Assembly (NCBI RefSeq): GCF_963678635.1
Contig: NW_026970820.1
Location: 1,428,001-1,492,000, forward strand
DNA: 64,000 nucleotides
Source of the DNA: Symsagittifera roscoffensis
Lineage: Eukaryota > Xenacoelomorpha > Acoela > Convolutidae
Direction of reading: 5' to 3'
Positions 38,478 to 51,156 of this stretch are shown one piece after another. The number at the start of each line of letters is the position of its first letter. Within the stretch, counting starts at the first letter, position 1. Position numbers and translations under genes: made by a program. The notes under the pieces were generated by a model. It did no database searches. It was not told the DNA's origin and saw only the letters and a program-made list of their open reading frames with translations.

Positions 38478-39681
38478 TTTTCAAGTAGGTGGACTTTCAA
38501 TAGTGACTAATAGTTGAATTAGACTTGGAATTTGTCCCAAAAAGTTAAGTTTGTCTCAAATTGATTAGAAGCAATAGACAAAAAAAAACATTTTTTTTAT
38601 TTGATAAATATACTTGAGTCAGAAAAGTGAAAAATCAATTTTTTTCAAAAAGTCATAAGAAGTAATTCAATTTGCATTAAATCACTAACCTATATTATAT
38701 AAACCTGTTCAGATTGGTTTTCATGAACAAAGCCGTAAAATTTCCATATTTAGAGAAAAGGCAAAAAAACACCTTTTTGATTAACTGAAAAAGGTAGATA
38801 AATCGGGTAAAGTCGTCTTCAAACCTATAGGACCGAAAAATGATCTAATTGAGATATATATTTAGTGTCCCTTGTAAGGTCACATGCAAAAAAGTGAAAC
38901 AATTGGGGTGGCCACTTCAGAAAACAAGACTTTTTTTCGGACTTTGGCCATTTTTATTTGAAGTAAAGTAGTAGTAAGTTACCAGAGAAAAAAAAGTTGT
39001 AAAAACCAAAATTTTTATCCAATTTTGACAATTAAATACTCTATACCTACTAAAATGACTATGGCAAGCTCAAATATGCCATCAAAACTCATTTTTTCTC
39101 ACTTTTTAAAATTTTTGTTTTTTTGATATAAAATGTTGAGTCAGAAACGTGAAAAATCAATTTTTTTCAAAAAGTCAAGGGAAGTTGTTCCAATCAATTT
39201 GTTTCACTAAAACACACTTTCTCAGCCTGTTCAGAATGGTTTTCATGTTTAAAGCTGAAACTTTACACATTTTGAGAAAAGTGGAAAAAATAACTTTTTA
39301 GTTACAAAAAAACCATCATTTTTGTTGCAGTTTTTGAAAAAACTCAAATTTTTAAGAGAAACAAATTTTCCCAAACCTACAAAATTGGGCTCCCAAAACA
39401 GTTTACTTTCATCCATTCTTCATCAATTTACCCCAATTTGTTAACCAAAATAGAGTTACTGAGCCATTTTTACCAAAAAACGTGGTTTTTCCCTGTTTTT
39501 CCCCATTTTTCCCACTATAAGTCAACGCATAACAAAATTTTGGGAAAACGGAGCAAAAGTGTATCCTTAGAATTGCATTTTAGGCCCGCATGCCAATTTT
39601 TATCGAATTCTATCCCGACAATTTTGAGATCAGCACTTTTTCCGAGCAAATAGTCATACCGTTATAATTCTTTGGCCGTTC
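38478..39681 (+). repeat. Two degenerate ~520 bp sub-repeats in Y
   Basis: TTGAGTCAGAAA-type motifs are at 38614 and 39136, 522 bp apart. Each is followed by TTTTTTCAAAAAGTCA, a CCTGTTCAGA.TGGTTTTCATG motif and a GCATGC-like motif. The second copy is longer because extra C- and T-rich sequence (39340-39560) precedes the tail. Confidence 0.7.
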
Positions 39682-39699
39682 GGGGCCCCTACCCCAAAC
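39678..39699 (+). other. Terminal hairpin HP3 of Y
   Basis: The core stem is GGGG/CCCC with loop CCCCTA, then one C/A mismatch, then GTT/AAC. It is the weakest HP3 in the window. It lies 38 bp before the end of CTAG, and a second small hairpin sits between them. Confidence 0.7.
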
Positions 39700-39737
39700 T
39701 CACTAAACAAAGACGCCGAAGGCGGACGGCCACCTAG

Positions 39738-41950
39738 CACAATCAGGTACTAGTGGTTGATGTTTGTTTTTCGTATTTTGTCAAACCAAAAGAGAGCGTG
39801 GTCATGCATCGACATAATGTGCTCAAGCAAATACGTGGACTTCTACGCATTCCCATTCGCAATGTGCCCTTCGGGCGCAAATGCCAATGCTCAATTAATT
39901 TTGTCAGGTGAAAATTTTGTAAAGAAAAATTCTGATGAATTTTAACTTAAACTACCACCAAGAAACGCAAAGAGTTCAAAGTGTGAAACAATCAAGTTTT
40001 TGCTACTACTGGGCATGCAGTGAGACTAATTTCGGCAAAAATAAAATGGAAAATGAAGGAAATGGAAAGAAAAAAATTGTTCAAAATTAGAACGCAATTT
40101 CAAAAACTTATTTGATCTCCGCCAATGTCATAATTCCGATCAGGCTAATTTCAGATTTTGAGCGTAGAGTTTAAGGTTACGGCTGCTCCCTCTACAGGTC
40201 CCAGAGGGACCGAGTGAGCATCCTACGTCGATCCAGGATAACGGATAGTTGCTTTTAATTTTTCACAAAATCTTTTTTCACTAATGCTTGTTTTCAATTC
40301 CTCATGAGAAGCTGTATAAATTTTTAAAAAAATTGATTTTATTAATCAATGCTTGCAAGAACAACTGATGTTAGGCAGTTATAAATGCGGTTGGTGAAAA
40401 CTAGTAAGGGATAATGATGAGAAAAAATGTAAGTTTTCAACTGAATTTAAAAACATTTTTTTTCTTTTTTTTGTAAATCGGGAGAAATAAATCAGTTTTT
40501 TTTTTAAGTTTTCCTCGCACCATCCACTGTTCTTAAGTAATGAAGATTCCTGTTCTAGCCGTTTATAATACTTTGGCAGGAAAAACATCAATATGATGTA
40601 AAATGTTTTAAAAAAGAGAAAAATTTAAAAATTATGTTTCTTTTTTAAAAATCAAAAAATTTGTAATTTTCAAAATTGAAAAAAAGTGAAAATTAATTGC
40701 ATATTACGATTCAGCGTACCCAACTTAGTGGGTCTAGCATTTCAAATTACCAAAAAATGTTGAAAATTGTAGATTTTATGAAGTTTTCATTTTGGCTATT
40801 TTTCCTTGTTGCCTCCACTTAAGGCACCTTTGAGCCAACTTGAGAAACTGGAACCTAAACAAGCTATACAGATAGTCTGAATGAGCCATTTTCAGCTTGA
40901 TAACACGCCTGGAAGAAAAAAAAACTCCAGAAAAGAAAGAAAATTTTGAACTTTAACCTTTTTTCTTCTTCAAATGGCGATACTTAGAAAAATTTTTCAG
41001 CTGAAAAGTTCAAAAAAAATCAAAAAATTCAAATTTTGAAAAAATTTTAAAAAAATCTCAACATTCTGTTTATTGGAGTCTTCGAGGTTTTGGGAGACCT
41101 TATCTGACGGCTAACAACAAGTGGATCACTTATTTTAAAATTTTGAGAAAGGTCAAAAAAACATGTTTTTTCTATTTTTTTGACAGAATTCCGGAAGCAA
41201 TATCTTGGCTAAAAACAAAAATGAGGGCCTAAAAACAGTACAAACAGTACTCCCACATCAGGTACATTAGGTTGGAAACAAAAAAATTATTCTGACTTAA
41301 AAATCGTTTTTTAACTTTATTTCTGAACAAGAAATTGAAAAGAAATCTAAAACTTAAAAATTTTTTGAAAAAAATGATTGTTTTGAAAAAGTGCCAATTT
41401 TTAGCTGAAACTTTTTATTTAAGCTAATAAAGCCAGAGCAATGCCCTTTAAGCTCAAATAAATTAATTAAGCAAATTATTTTCAAGTTTTTTCGTTAAAG
41501 GCTTTTATTTTGAAAAAGTATTCAAAAATGGGTAAAAAAAAGTCAAAAAAATCAATTTTCTCCGATTCAAAAACCTCCACTACCATGATGATTTGTTCGT
41601 TAGATAGGACTGCTGAGATCACGTTAGACTTACTTTCATAAAAATATCAAAATTTTTACTTATTTTTGAGAATTAGGCAAAATAAAAACTTTTCCCAAAT
41701 TGGGCAAAAAGCCCAAATTAGCCCAAACACCTGTTAAAAATTGTTCGGTCAAAAAATCACAAAAGGAAACCCCTATTCGTTTGACATTTTAGGGCCGCAT
41801 GCAAAAAATTAGACCAATCTAACCTGACAATTTCGAGAATCGACTTTTTTGTCAAAATTCTCTAAAGACCAATTTAGGGAGATTACTTGTACCGGTGGGG
41901 GCCCTACCCCACCTAAAAAATTTTTGAAATGCTGGAACGCGGCCACCTAG
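39738..41950 (+). repeat. M module 19 (head H2, tail A1)
   Basis: The module is 2213 bp long. HP1 is at 39864-39878 and starts GTGCCC, which still pairs as G/T. HP2 is at 40185-40219, HP3 at 41894-41913 and CTAG at 41947-41950. The middle matches module 13 closely. The anchor before the tail reads TTCGGTC, as in module 7. Confidence 0.92.
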
Positions 41951-44157
41951 CACAATCAGGTACTAGTGGCTTGATTTTGGTTTTTAGTATTTTCTGGAAC
42001 CAAAACAAAATGGTTGGTCATGCGTCCAAATCATGGCCTAAAGCAAAGACGTTGGACTCTACGCATTCGCATTAGCAATGCGCGCTTCGGGCGCAAATGC
42101 CAATGCTCAAGTAATTTTTCCACGTGAAAACTTTTTAAAAAAACTTCTGATAAATTTTTAATTAAACTACCAACAAAAAACGCAAAGAATTCAAAGTGTT
42201 AAAACAATCATGTTTTTGCTAATACCGGGCATGCAGTGAGACTGATTTCGGCAAAAATAAAATGAAAAATGAAGGAAATGGAAAGAAAAAAATTGTTCAA
42301 AATAAGAACGCATCATTAAAAACTTATTTGATCTCCGCTAATGTCATAATTGCGATCAGGCTGATTTCGAATTTTAAGCGTAGAATTTACGGTTACGGCT
42401 GCTCCCTCTACAGGTCCCACAGGGACCGAGTGAGCATCCTACCTGGATCCAGGATAACGGATAGTTGTTTTTAATTTTTCACAAATTTTTTTTTCACTAA
42501 TGCTTGTTTTCAATTCCTCATGAGAAGCTGTATAATTTTTTTTTAAAATGGATTTTATTAATCAATGCTTCCAAGAACAACTGATGTTAGGCGGTTACAA
42601 ATGCGGTTGGTGAAAACTAGTAGGGGATAATGATGAGAAAAAATTGTAAGTTTTCAAATGAATTAAAAAACAGTTTTTTTCTTTTGTAAATCGGGAGAAA
42701 TGATGCAGTTTTTTTAAGTTTTCCTCGCATCACCCACTGTTCTTAAGTAATGAAGATTCCTGTTCTAGCCGTTTATAACACTTTGGCAGAAAAAACATCA
42801 ATTTGATGTAAAATGTTTTAAAAATGATAAAAATTTAAAACTATGTTTTTTAAAAAAAAAAATCAAAAAAGTTGTAATTTTCAAAATTGAAAAAAAGTGA
42901 AAATTCATTGCATATTACGATTCAGCGTACCCATCTTAGTGGGTCTAGCATTTTAAATTATCAAAAAATGTTAAAAATTGTGGATTTTATGAAGTTTGCA
43001 TTTTGGCTATTTTTCCTTGTCGCCTCCACTTAAGGCACCTTTGAGCCAACTTGAGAAACTGGAACCTAAACAAGCTATACAGATAGTCTGAATGAGCCAT
43101 TTTCAGCGTGATAACACGCCTGGAAGAAAAACACTCCAGAAAACAAAGAAAATTTTGAACTTTAACTTTTTTCTTCTTCAAATGGCGATACTTAGAATAA
43201 TTTTTCAGCTGAAAAGTTAAAAAAAAATCAAAAAATTCAATTTCCGAATTTTTTTTAAAAAATCTCATCAGTCTGTTTATTGGAGTCTTCGAGGTTTTGG
43301 GAGACCTTATCTGGCAACTAACAACAAAAGGATCACTTATTTTAAAATTTCGAGAAAGGTCAAAAAAACCTGTTTTTTCGATTTTTTTGACAGAATTCCG
43401 AAAGCAATATCTTGGCTTGAAACAAAAATGAGGGCCTAAAATTAGTACAAACAGTACTCCCACATAAAGTACATTAGGTTGGAAACAAAAAATTGACTCT
43501 GACTCAAAAATCGTTTTTAAACTTTATTTCTGAACAAAAAATTGTAAAAAAATCAAAAATTGAAAATTATTTTGAAAAAAATGATTGTTTTAAAAAAGTG
43601 CCAATTTTTAGCTGAAACTTTTCATTTTAGCTAAGAAAGCCAGAGCAATGCCGTTTAAGCTCTAATAAATTAATATAGCAAATTGTTTTCAAGTTTTTTC
43701 GTTAAAAGCTTTTATTTTGAAAGAGTAGTCAAAAATGGGTAAAAAAAAGTCAAAAAAATCATTTTTCTCCGATTCAAAAACCTCCACTACCATGATGATT
43801 AGTGCGTTAGTTAGGACTGCTGAGATCAATTTACACGTTCTTTCATAAGTATATCAAAATTTTTACTTATTTTTGAGAATTAAGCAAAATAAAAACTTTT
43901 CCCAAATTGGGCAAAAAGCCCAAATTAGCCCAAACACCTGTTAAAAATTGTTGGGTCAAAAAATCACAAAAGGAAACCCCTATTCGTTTGACATTTTAGG
44001 GCCGCATGCAAAAAATTAGACCAATCTAACCTGACAATTTCGAGAATCAACTTTTTTGTCAAAATTCTCTAAAGACCAATTTAGGGAGATTACTTGTACC
44101 GGTGGGGGCCCTACCCCACCTAAAAAAATTTTGAAATGCTGGAACGCGGCCACCTAG
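41951..44157 (+). repeat. M module 20 (head H2, V2-like, tail A1)
   Basis: The module is 2207 bp long. It joins an H2 head to a V2-like variable part (GTCCAAATCATGGCC), a combination not seen in the other copies. HP1 is at 42080-42094 with a damaged left arm (GCGCGC). HP2 is at 42401-42435 with loop ACA. HP3 is at 44101-44120 and CTAG at 44154-44157. The longest minus-strand frame of the window (158 codons) lies here by chance. Confidence 0.92.
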
Positions 44158-44171
44158 AGGCAGAGCAGGCG

Positions 44172-44209
44172 CCCCACCCACCCAACCTGTCTGCTTCACC
44201 CACCCACCC
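44172..44209 (-). other. Potential G-quadruplex in the Z copy 1 head
   Basis: Six runs of three or four C lie on the plus strand at 44172-44175, 44177-44179, 44181-44183, 44199-44201, 44203-44205 and 44207-44209. On the minus strand these are two groups of GGGTGGGTGGG type separated by 15 bases. Families X and W have a single group of three runs at a similar place in their heads. Confidence 0.65.
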
Positions 44210-44248
44210 AATCAGTCAGGATTTGTCCGCTTTTTCGTTTTTCCGATT

Positions 44249-44272
44249 CGATTCATTCCGTAGGTGAAATTG
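44249..44272 (+). other. Decayed HP1-position hairpin of Z copy 1
   Basis: CGATTC can pair with GAAATTG with one G/T pair and one bulged A. The partial Z copy at 62662-62693 has a perfect 10 bp stem at the same place, so this copy has probably lost pairing by mutation. Confidence 0.4.
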
Positions 44273-44384
44273 AGTTGTGATGTGCCCCAAGACATAGAGA
44301 TTTGACGATCACGTGTCCCACTATTTGATAGATCATTCGAATACGTTTTTTCTAATCGATTTGCTAATTCTGGGCTGGATATCA

Positions 44385-44398
44385 ATATATATATATAT
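44385..44398 (+). repeat. AT dinucleotide tract (7 units)
   Basis: An uninterrupted AT repeat lies here in Z copy 1. The partial Z copy lacks it at the matching place (about 62800), so it arose or was lost after the two copies split. Confidence 0.7.
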
Positions 44399-44646
44399 GC
44401 CTTCCTCACAGATGTCAATGAAGCAAAAAGAGCACCGTGTAGGATCCATAATTATATCCCAAATGGACAATGCTAAGAAGCAGGAACCTTCGAAATATAT
44501 TTCTATTAAATTAAGATACAATGTCTCATAAATGAAGTAAAAACGCTAGCGTCAGGTGTAAGTTTTCCAGGAAACTGTATCAACTGCATTGTAACAATAC
44601 AATATAGCGGCTGCTCTCTAATTTTCTGCTCTATAATTGAGGTCGC

Positions 44647-44688
44647 GGATGCCCCTACCTGGGACCACAAGGGTCCCAGGAAGCATCC
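44647..44688 (+). other. HP2 of Z copy 1
   Basis: The outer stem is GGATGC/GCATCC, and the inner stem is CCTGGGACC/GGTCCCAGG (9 bp) with loop ACAAG. It lies 489 bp after the module start. The inner stem is longer than in M or X. Confidence 0.85.
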
Positions 44689-45124
44689 TATAGGGATTTA
44701 AGCATAAAATTTGCAATCATGAAAAGCAAAACTCTAATCAGTTTTGACTGGCTATTTTCCATTTTTTATCTCTCTACAAAGGGTATATAATTGCAATTTT
44801 GTGTCAAAGAGCCTGTTAAACTATCAAACAAAACTTACAGTTAAATTATAAACTCATTACTTTTCCGTATTTGAAACAAAATGGTTTATTTTGAACTGCA
44901 GTTAAACCTTGTAACTCAGTGCAGTAACTAACGAAGTGCACTCTAGCTACATATGTCAACACAGTAAATTATTTTAAAGAGGAAAACTGAATCTGGTTTT
45001 TCATTAAAAAAAAACAACACTAGTCAACGCAGTAAATTCTTTAAAGAAAGGACCACTGAATCTGGTTTTTCGTTTGGTTTTTAATTAGGATTGCATAAGT
45101 TATTAATTGAAATCGAACAAAAAC

Positions 45125-46678
45125 AACTAAAAACATCTTACCATTATTGATCAGTTTTGACCAAACTATTACAAAACCTCACTTATTTGACTGTGGCAAG
45201 CTCAAATAATCTATCAAAATGCACTTTTGCTTAAGTTTTTTTTTAAAGTTAAAAATGAAAAAAGGATCAAAAAGGAAAAACAAAATCGATTCTTTCATAC
45301 TATCAAAACAATAGATGACAGACATTTTAGCCATAGACACACACCGAAGGAACCTGTTTACAAAAGGTCTTCATTTGCAAAGCCGAAAAACTGACCCGTT
45401 TCGAGAAAAGAGCAAAAAAAAACAATTTTGGCATCCTACGAAACTGCTAAAATCAAGAAAAAAGAAAAATGGCCTTGAAAAAGAAGACATTAGAAAATAG
45501 TAACAAACTGGCATCACTCTATACATTCAGAATGTCATGCAAAAAAAAAACCTAAAAAGATTTCGGGAAGATTTTTGAACAGATAAGTCTCTCAGGAATT
45601 TTGGCAGTACTATTTATACTACTATAGTATTGAATAAAGTCAAAATAAAAAGTCTTAAAAACGAACACTTCTTAACAATTTTGACAAATAAATGATCAAA
45701 ACGTACTAAGTTGACTATGAGAAGCCCGAATATTTCATCAAAAACTGTTTTTGAATACTTTTGGAATTTTTATTCATTTTCGACCAAAAAAAGTTCAAGT
45801 TAAAATTCAAAAAAATCTATTTTTTTCAAAAAATCAAAAAAAATGGCGCCAATCTATTTTATCCATAGAAACACACTCTAGGGAAGGTTTTAGAAAGACT
45901 CTGATGTCCAAAGCCGACAAATTACTCATTTTGAGAAAAGGGCAAAAAACCATTTTTGGCTCCCTACCAAAGCTGGAGAAATCGGGTAAAATGGTATTGA
46001 AAAATAAACCATCGAAAATTGGCAATTACAAACTGCCAGTCTTCTATCCATATAGGGCCTCAAGCAAAAACTTAGAGAAAAATCCAGCGGAAATATTTGA
46101 TAACAGACCAGTTTCTCCTGACTTTTGGAATTTTTTTTTGTATACTGTAGTATTAAATATAGTGAAGTCTAAAAGTCGTAAAAACTACAATTTTTGTTCA
46201 TTTTTGACAATTTAATGATCGAAAGCCACTATATTGGCTACGGCAAGCTCAAATATATTATCAGAATGCATTTTTTCTCACTTTTGAAATTTTTTATTTT
46301 TTTGAGGAAAAATGTTGAGTCAGAAAAGGGAAAAATGGAATTTTTTAAAAAAGTCAAAAAAAATTGTTCCCTTCAAATTAATTCATTAGGCCACAATTTA
46401 GGAACCTGTTTAAAACGGTTTTCAAGTCCAAAGCCGTAAAACTTACCCATTTTGAGAAAAGTTGAAAAAACACCTTTTTAGTTAACGCAAAAAAGTGGAA
46501 AAAGTGGGAAAAATGGTCTTCAAAATGAAACCATCGAAAAGTGGCATTAACAAACTGCCATTATTTTGTCAATTCAGACCCGCATGCAAAAAATTAGGAA
46601 GTTCTGACGAAACGTTTTGGAGAACGTGAAAGTTTTCAGCAAAATGGTATATGTATATTTTTTATAGTACTTCTGCAC
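45125..46678 (+). repeat. Three degenerate ~523 bp sub-repeats in Z copy 1
   Basis: The landmark TTGACT.TGGCAAGCTC or its variants occurs near 45187, 45711 and 46234. The landmark CAAAGCCG(T/A)(A/C)AAA also recurs in each copy. Only the last copy keeps TTGAGTCAGAAA (46315). The first two are the most decayed copies in the window. Confidence 0.7.
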
Positions 46679-46700
46679 GGGAGGGGCCCCTACCCCTCCC
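46679..46700 (+). other. Terminal hairpin HP3 of Z copy 1
   Basis: The stem is GGGAGGGG/CCCCTCCC (8 bp) and the loop is CCCCTA. It lies 33 bp before the end of CTAG. It differs from X and W by an A/T to G/C change on both arms. Confidence 0.88.
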
Positions 46701-46733
46701 TAATTGCTTTTTTTGCTACACGCGACCATCTAG

Positions 46734-48940
46734 CACCCTCAAGGTCACGTGTTGGATTTTGTTTTTGGTATTTTCTGAAATCAAAAGAGAGCGTGGTCAT
46801 GCATCGACATCATGTGCTCAAGCAAATACGTGGACTTCTACGCATTCCCATTAGCAATGCGCCCTTCGGGCGCAAATGCCAATGCTCAATTAATTCTGGC
46901 AGGTGAAAATTTTTTGAAGAATAATTCTGATGAATTTTAACTTAAACTACCACCAAAAAACGAAAAGTTTTCAAAGTGTGAAACAATCAAGTTTTTGGTA
47001 ATACCGGGCATGCAGAGAGACTGATTTGGGCAAAAATAAAATGGAAAATGAAGGAAATGGAAAGAAAAAAATTGTTCAAAATATGAACGCATTATCAAAA
47101 ATTATTTGATCTCCGCTAATGTCATAATTCCGATCAGGCTGATTTCAGATTTTAAGCGTAGGGTTTACAGTTACGGCTGCTCTCTCTACAGGTCCCAGAG
47201 GGACCGAGTGAGCATCCTACCTCGATCCAGGATAACGGATAGTTGTTTTAAGTTTTTCACAATTTTTTTCTACACTAATGCTTGTTTTCACTTCCTCATG
47301 AGAAGCTGTATAATTTTTTAGAAAAAATGATTTTAATAATCAATGCTTCCAAGAACAACTGATGTTAGGCGGTTACAAATGAGGTTGGTGAAAAGTAGTA
47401 AGGGATAATGATGAGAAAAATAGCAAGTTTTCAAATGAATTTAAAAACAGTTTTTTTCTTTATTTCTTTTGTAAATCGGGAGAAACGAATCAGTTTTTTT
47501 AAAGTTTTCCTGGTACCACCCACTGTTATTAAATAATGAAGATTCATGTTCTAGCCGTTAATAACAATTTGGCAGAAAAAACATCAATATGATGTAAAAT
47601 GTTTTAAAAAAGAGAAAAATTTAAAAATTATGTTTTTTTTAGAAAAAAAAATTGTAATTTTCAAAATTGAAAAAAAGTGAAAATTAATTGCCTATTACGA
47701 TTCAGCGTGCCCAATTTAGTGGGTCTAGCATTTTAAATTACCAAAAAACGTTGAAAATTGTAGATTTTATGAAGTTTTCATTTTGGCTATTTTTCCTTGT
47801 CGCCTCCACTTAAGGCACCTTTGAGCCAACTTGAGAAACTGAAACCTAAACAAGCTACACAGATAGTCTGAATGAGCCATTTTCAGCTTGATAACACGCC
47901 AAGAAGAAAAAAAACTGTAGAAAAGAATGAAAACTTTGAACTTTAACCTTTTTTCTTCTTCAAATGGCGTTACTTAGAATAATTTTTCAGGTGAAAAGTT
48001 GAAAAAAAATCAAAAAATTCAAACTTTGAAAAAATTTTAAAAAAATCTCATCAGTCTGTTTATTGGAGTCTTCGAGATTTTGGGAGACCTTATCTGGTGG
48101 CTAACAACAAGTGGATCACTTATTTTAAAATTTCGAGAAAGGTCAAAAAAACATGTTTTTTCGATTTTTTTGACAGAATTCCGAAAGCAATATCTTGGCT
48201 TAAAACAAAAATGAGGGCCTAAAATTAGTACAAACAGTACTCCCACATAAAGTACATTAGGTTGGAAACAAAAAATTGACTCTGACTCAAAAATCGTTTT
48301 TAAACTTTATTTCTGAACAAAAAATTGTAAAAAAATCAAAAATTTAAATTTTTTTTGAAAAAAATGATTGTTTTGAAAAAGTGCCAATTTTTAGCTGAAA
48401 CTTTTCATTTTAGCTAAGAAAGCCAGAGCAATGCCCTTTAAGTTCTAATAAATTAATAAACCAAATTGTTTTCAAGTTTTTTCGTCAAAGGTTTTTATTT
48501 TGAAAAAGTATTCAAAAATGGGTAAAAAAAAGTCAAAAAAATCAATTTTCTCCGATTCAAAAACCTCCACTACCATGATGATTATTGCGTTAGATAGGAC
48601 TGCTGAGATCAATTTAGACGTTCTTTCATAAGTATATCAAAATTTTTACTTATTTTTGAGAATTAGGCAAAATAAAAACTTTTCCCATATTGGGCAAAAA
48701 GCCCAAATTAGCCCAAACACCTGTTAAAAATTGTTGGGTCAGAAAATCACAAAAGGAAACCCCTATTCGTTTGACATTTTAGGGCCGCATGCAAAAAATT
48801 AGACCAATCTAACCTGACAATTTCGAGAATCAACTTTTTTGTCAAGATTCTCTAAAGACCAATTTAGGGAGATTACTTGTACCGGTGGGGGCCCTACCCC
48901 ACCTAAAAAATTTTTGAAATGTTGGAACGCGGCCACCTAG
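46734..48940 (+). repeat. M module 22 (head H1, tail A1)
   Basis: The module is 2207 bp long. The first 200 bp match modules 8 and 17 (TTAGCAATGC, AATTCTGGCAGG), then it resembles module 1 (CCTATTACG, AAACGTTG, GGCGTTACTT). HP1 is at 46859-46873, HP2 at 47179-47213, HP3 at 48884-48903 and CTAG at 48937-48940. Confidence 0.92.
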
Positions 48941-51156
48941 CACAATCAGGTACTAGTGGTGGATGTTTGTTTTTCGTGTTTTGTCAAACCAAAAGAGAGT
49001 GTCGTCAAGCATCGACATCATGTGGTCAAGCAAATACGTAGACTTCTACGCATTCCCATTAGCAATGCGCACTTCGGGCGCAAATGCCAATGCTCAATTA
49101 ATTTTGCCAGGTGAAAAAAAAAATTAATTAAAAAGTTCAGATAAATTTTACTTAAACTACCACCAAAAACGCAAAGCTTTCAAAGTGTAAGACAATCAAG
49201 CTTTTGCCATTACCGGACTTGCAGTGAGACTGGTTTTGGCAAAAGTAAAATAGAAAATGTAGAAAATAGAAAGTAAAGAATTGTTCAAAAAAAGAACGCA
49301 ACTTCTGAAATTTACTTGATCTCCGCTAATGACAAAATTATGATCAGGCTGATTTTAGTTTAAAGCTTACAATTTACGGTTACGGCTGCTCCCTCTAATG
49401 GTCCCAGAGGGACCGAGTGAGCATCCTACCTCGATCCAGGACAACGGATAGTTGTTTTTAATTTTTCATAAAATTTATTTTTCTTTAATGCTTGTTTTCA
49501 TTTTCTCATGAGAAGCTGTATGATTTAAAAAAAAACAGATTTCATTAAGCAATGATTCTAAGAACAACTGACGTTAGGCGCTTACAAATACGGTTGGTAA
49601 AAACTGGTAAAGGATAATGTTGAGAAAAATTGTAAGCTTTCAAGAAAATTAAAAAAACAGTTTTTTTTCTTTTTTTTCTTTTGTAAATCGGGAGAAATCA
49701 TTCAGTTTTTTTAAATTTTCCTCGCACCACCCACTGCTCTTAAGTAGTGAAGATTCATATTCTAGCCATTTATAACATTTTGGCAGAAAAAACATCAATA
49801 TGTTGTAAAATGTTTTAAAATAGAGAAAAATTAAAAATTATCTTTTTTTTTCGAAAAAATCAAAAATTAGTTATTTTCAAAAATGTAAAAAAGTGAAAAA
49901 CAATTGCATATTACGATTCACCGTACCCAAATTAGTGGGTCTAGTATTTTAAATTATCAAAAAATGTTGAAAATTGTGGATTTTATGAAGGTTCCATTCT
50001 GGCTATTTTTCCTTGTTGCCTCCACTTAAGGCACCTTTGAGCCAACTTGAGAAACTGGAACCTAAACAAGCTATACAGATAGTCTGAATGAGCCATTTCA
50101 AGCGTGATAACACGCCTGGAAGAAAAAAAAACTTCAGAAAAGAAAAAAAATTTTGAACTTTAACCTTTTTTCTTCTTCAAATGGCGATACTTAGAATAAT
50201 TTTTCGGCTGAAAAGTTCAAAAAAAATCAAAAAATTCAAATTTTGAAGAAATTTTAAAAAATCTCATCAGTCTGTTAATTGGAGTCTTCGAGATTCTGGG
50301 AGACCTTATCTGGCGACTAACAACAAGTGGATCACTTATTTTAAAATATTGAGAAAGGTCAAAAAAACATGTTTTTTCGACTTTTTTGACAGAATTTCGA
50401 AAGCAATATCTTGGCTAAAAACAAGAATGAGGGCCTAAAATTAGTACAAACATTACTCCCACATACGGTACATTAGGTTGGAAACAAAAAATTTACTCTG
50501 ACTCAAAAATCGTTTTTTAACTTTATTTCTGAACAAGAAATTGAAAAGAAATCAAAAACTTAAAAATTTTTTGAAAAAAATGATTGTTTTGAAAAAGTGC
50601 CAATTTTTAGCTGAAACTTTTCATTTTAGCTAATAAAGCCAGAGCAATGCCCTTTAAGCTCAAATAAATTAATTATGCAAATTCTTTTCAAGTTTTTTCG
50701 TTAAAGGCTTTTATTTTGAAAAAGTATTCAAAAATGGGTAAAAAAAAGTCAAAAAAATCAATTTTCTCAGATTCAGAAACTCCCACCACCATGATGATTA
50801 GTTCGTTAGATAGGACTGCTGAGATCAATTAAGACGTATTTTTATAAGTATATCAAAATTTTCACTTATTTTTGAGAATTAAGCAAAATAAAAACTTTTC
50901 CCAAATTGGGCAAAAAGCCCAAATTAGCCCAAACACCTGTTAAAAATTGTTGGGTCAAAAAATCACAAAAGGAAACCCCTATTCGTTTGACATTTTAGGG
51001 CCGCATGCAAAAAATTAGACCAATCTAACCTGACAATTTCGAGAATCGACTTTTTTGTCAAAATTCTCTAAAGACCAATTTAGGGAGATTACTTGTACCG
51101 GTGGGGGCCCTACCCCACCTAAAAAATTTTTGAAATGCTGGAACGCGGCCACCTAG
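48941..51156 (+). repeat. M module 23 (head H2, tail A1), divergent body
   Basis: The module is 2216 bp long. HP1 is at 49067-49081 with a damaged left arm (GCGCAC). HP2 is at 49388-49422 with ATGG in place of CAGG before the stem. From about 49120 to 49900 it is one of the most divergent M copies (GACGTTAGGCGC, AAGCTTTCAAG). This type is shared with module 25 and partly with module 7. HP3 is at 51100-51119 and CTAG at 51153-51156. Confidence 0.92.

Larger units (their letters stand above)
38100..39737 (+). repeat. Y module (single copy in the window)
   Basis: This 1638 bp module is the shortest complete one and is unlike M in its body. Its head contains AGGTCAGTGACCT (38102-38114), a near-perfect palindrome. 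Two strong hairpins follow at 38190-38226 and 38418-38457. Two sub-repeats lie at about 38478-39681, then HP3 at 39678-39699 and a short extra hairpin CGCC/GGCG at 39714-39724. It ends GGCCACCTAG. No other content is recognisable. Confidence 0.86.
44158..46733 (+). repeat. Z module, copy 1
   Basis: This 2576 bp module is the longest. Its head starts AGGCAGAGCAGGCGCC and is followed by six C-runs at 44172-44209. A weak HP1 is at 44249-44272, a CACGTG at 44311-44316, an AT-dinucleotide tract at 44385-44398 and HP2 at 44647-44688. Three sub-repeats lie at about 45125-46678, then HP3 at 46679-46700 and CCATCTAG. A partial second copy begins at 62575. Between HP2 and the sub-repeats a short motif (CAACAC..AGTAAATTCTTT) occurs twice near 44960 and 45020. 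Confidence 0.86.

Noticed and set aside
42987-43463. 158-codon minus-strand open frame in M module 20
   Set aside because: It is the longest M frame only because this copy lacks stops present elsewhere. The peptide is lysine-, phenylalanine- and leucine-rich from A/T runs and has no recognisable domain. The same region is broken in the other M copies.
44385-44398. TATA-box promoter
   Set aside because: It is a simple AT repeat, absent from the second Z copy, with no transcript start or gene next to it.
45751-46215. 154-codon plus-strand frame in Z copy 1
   Set aside because: It spans two sub-repeats, does not recur in the related sub-repeats of W or X at that length, and shows no domain. 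I treat it as chance.
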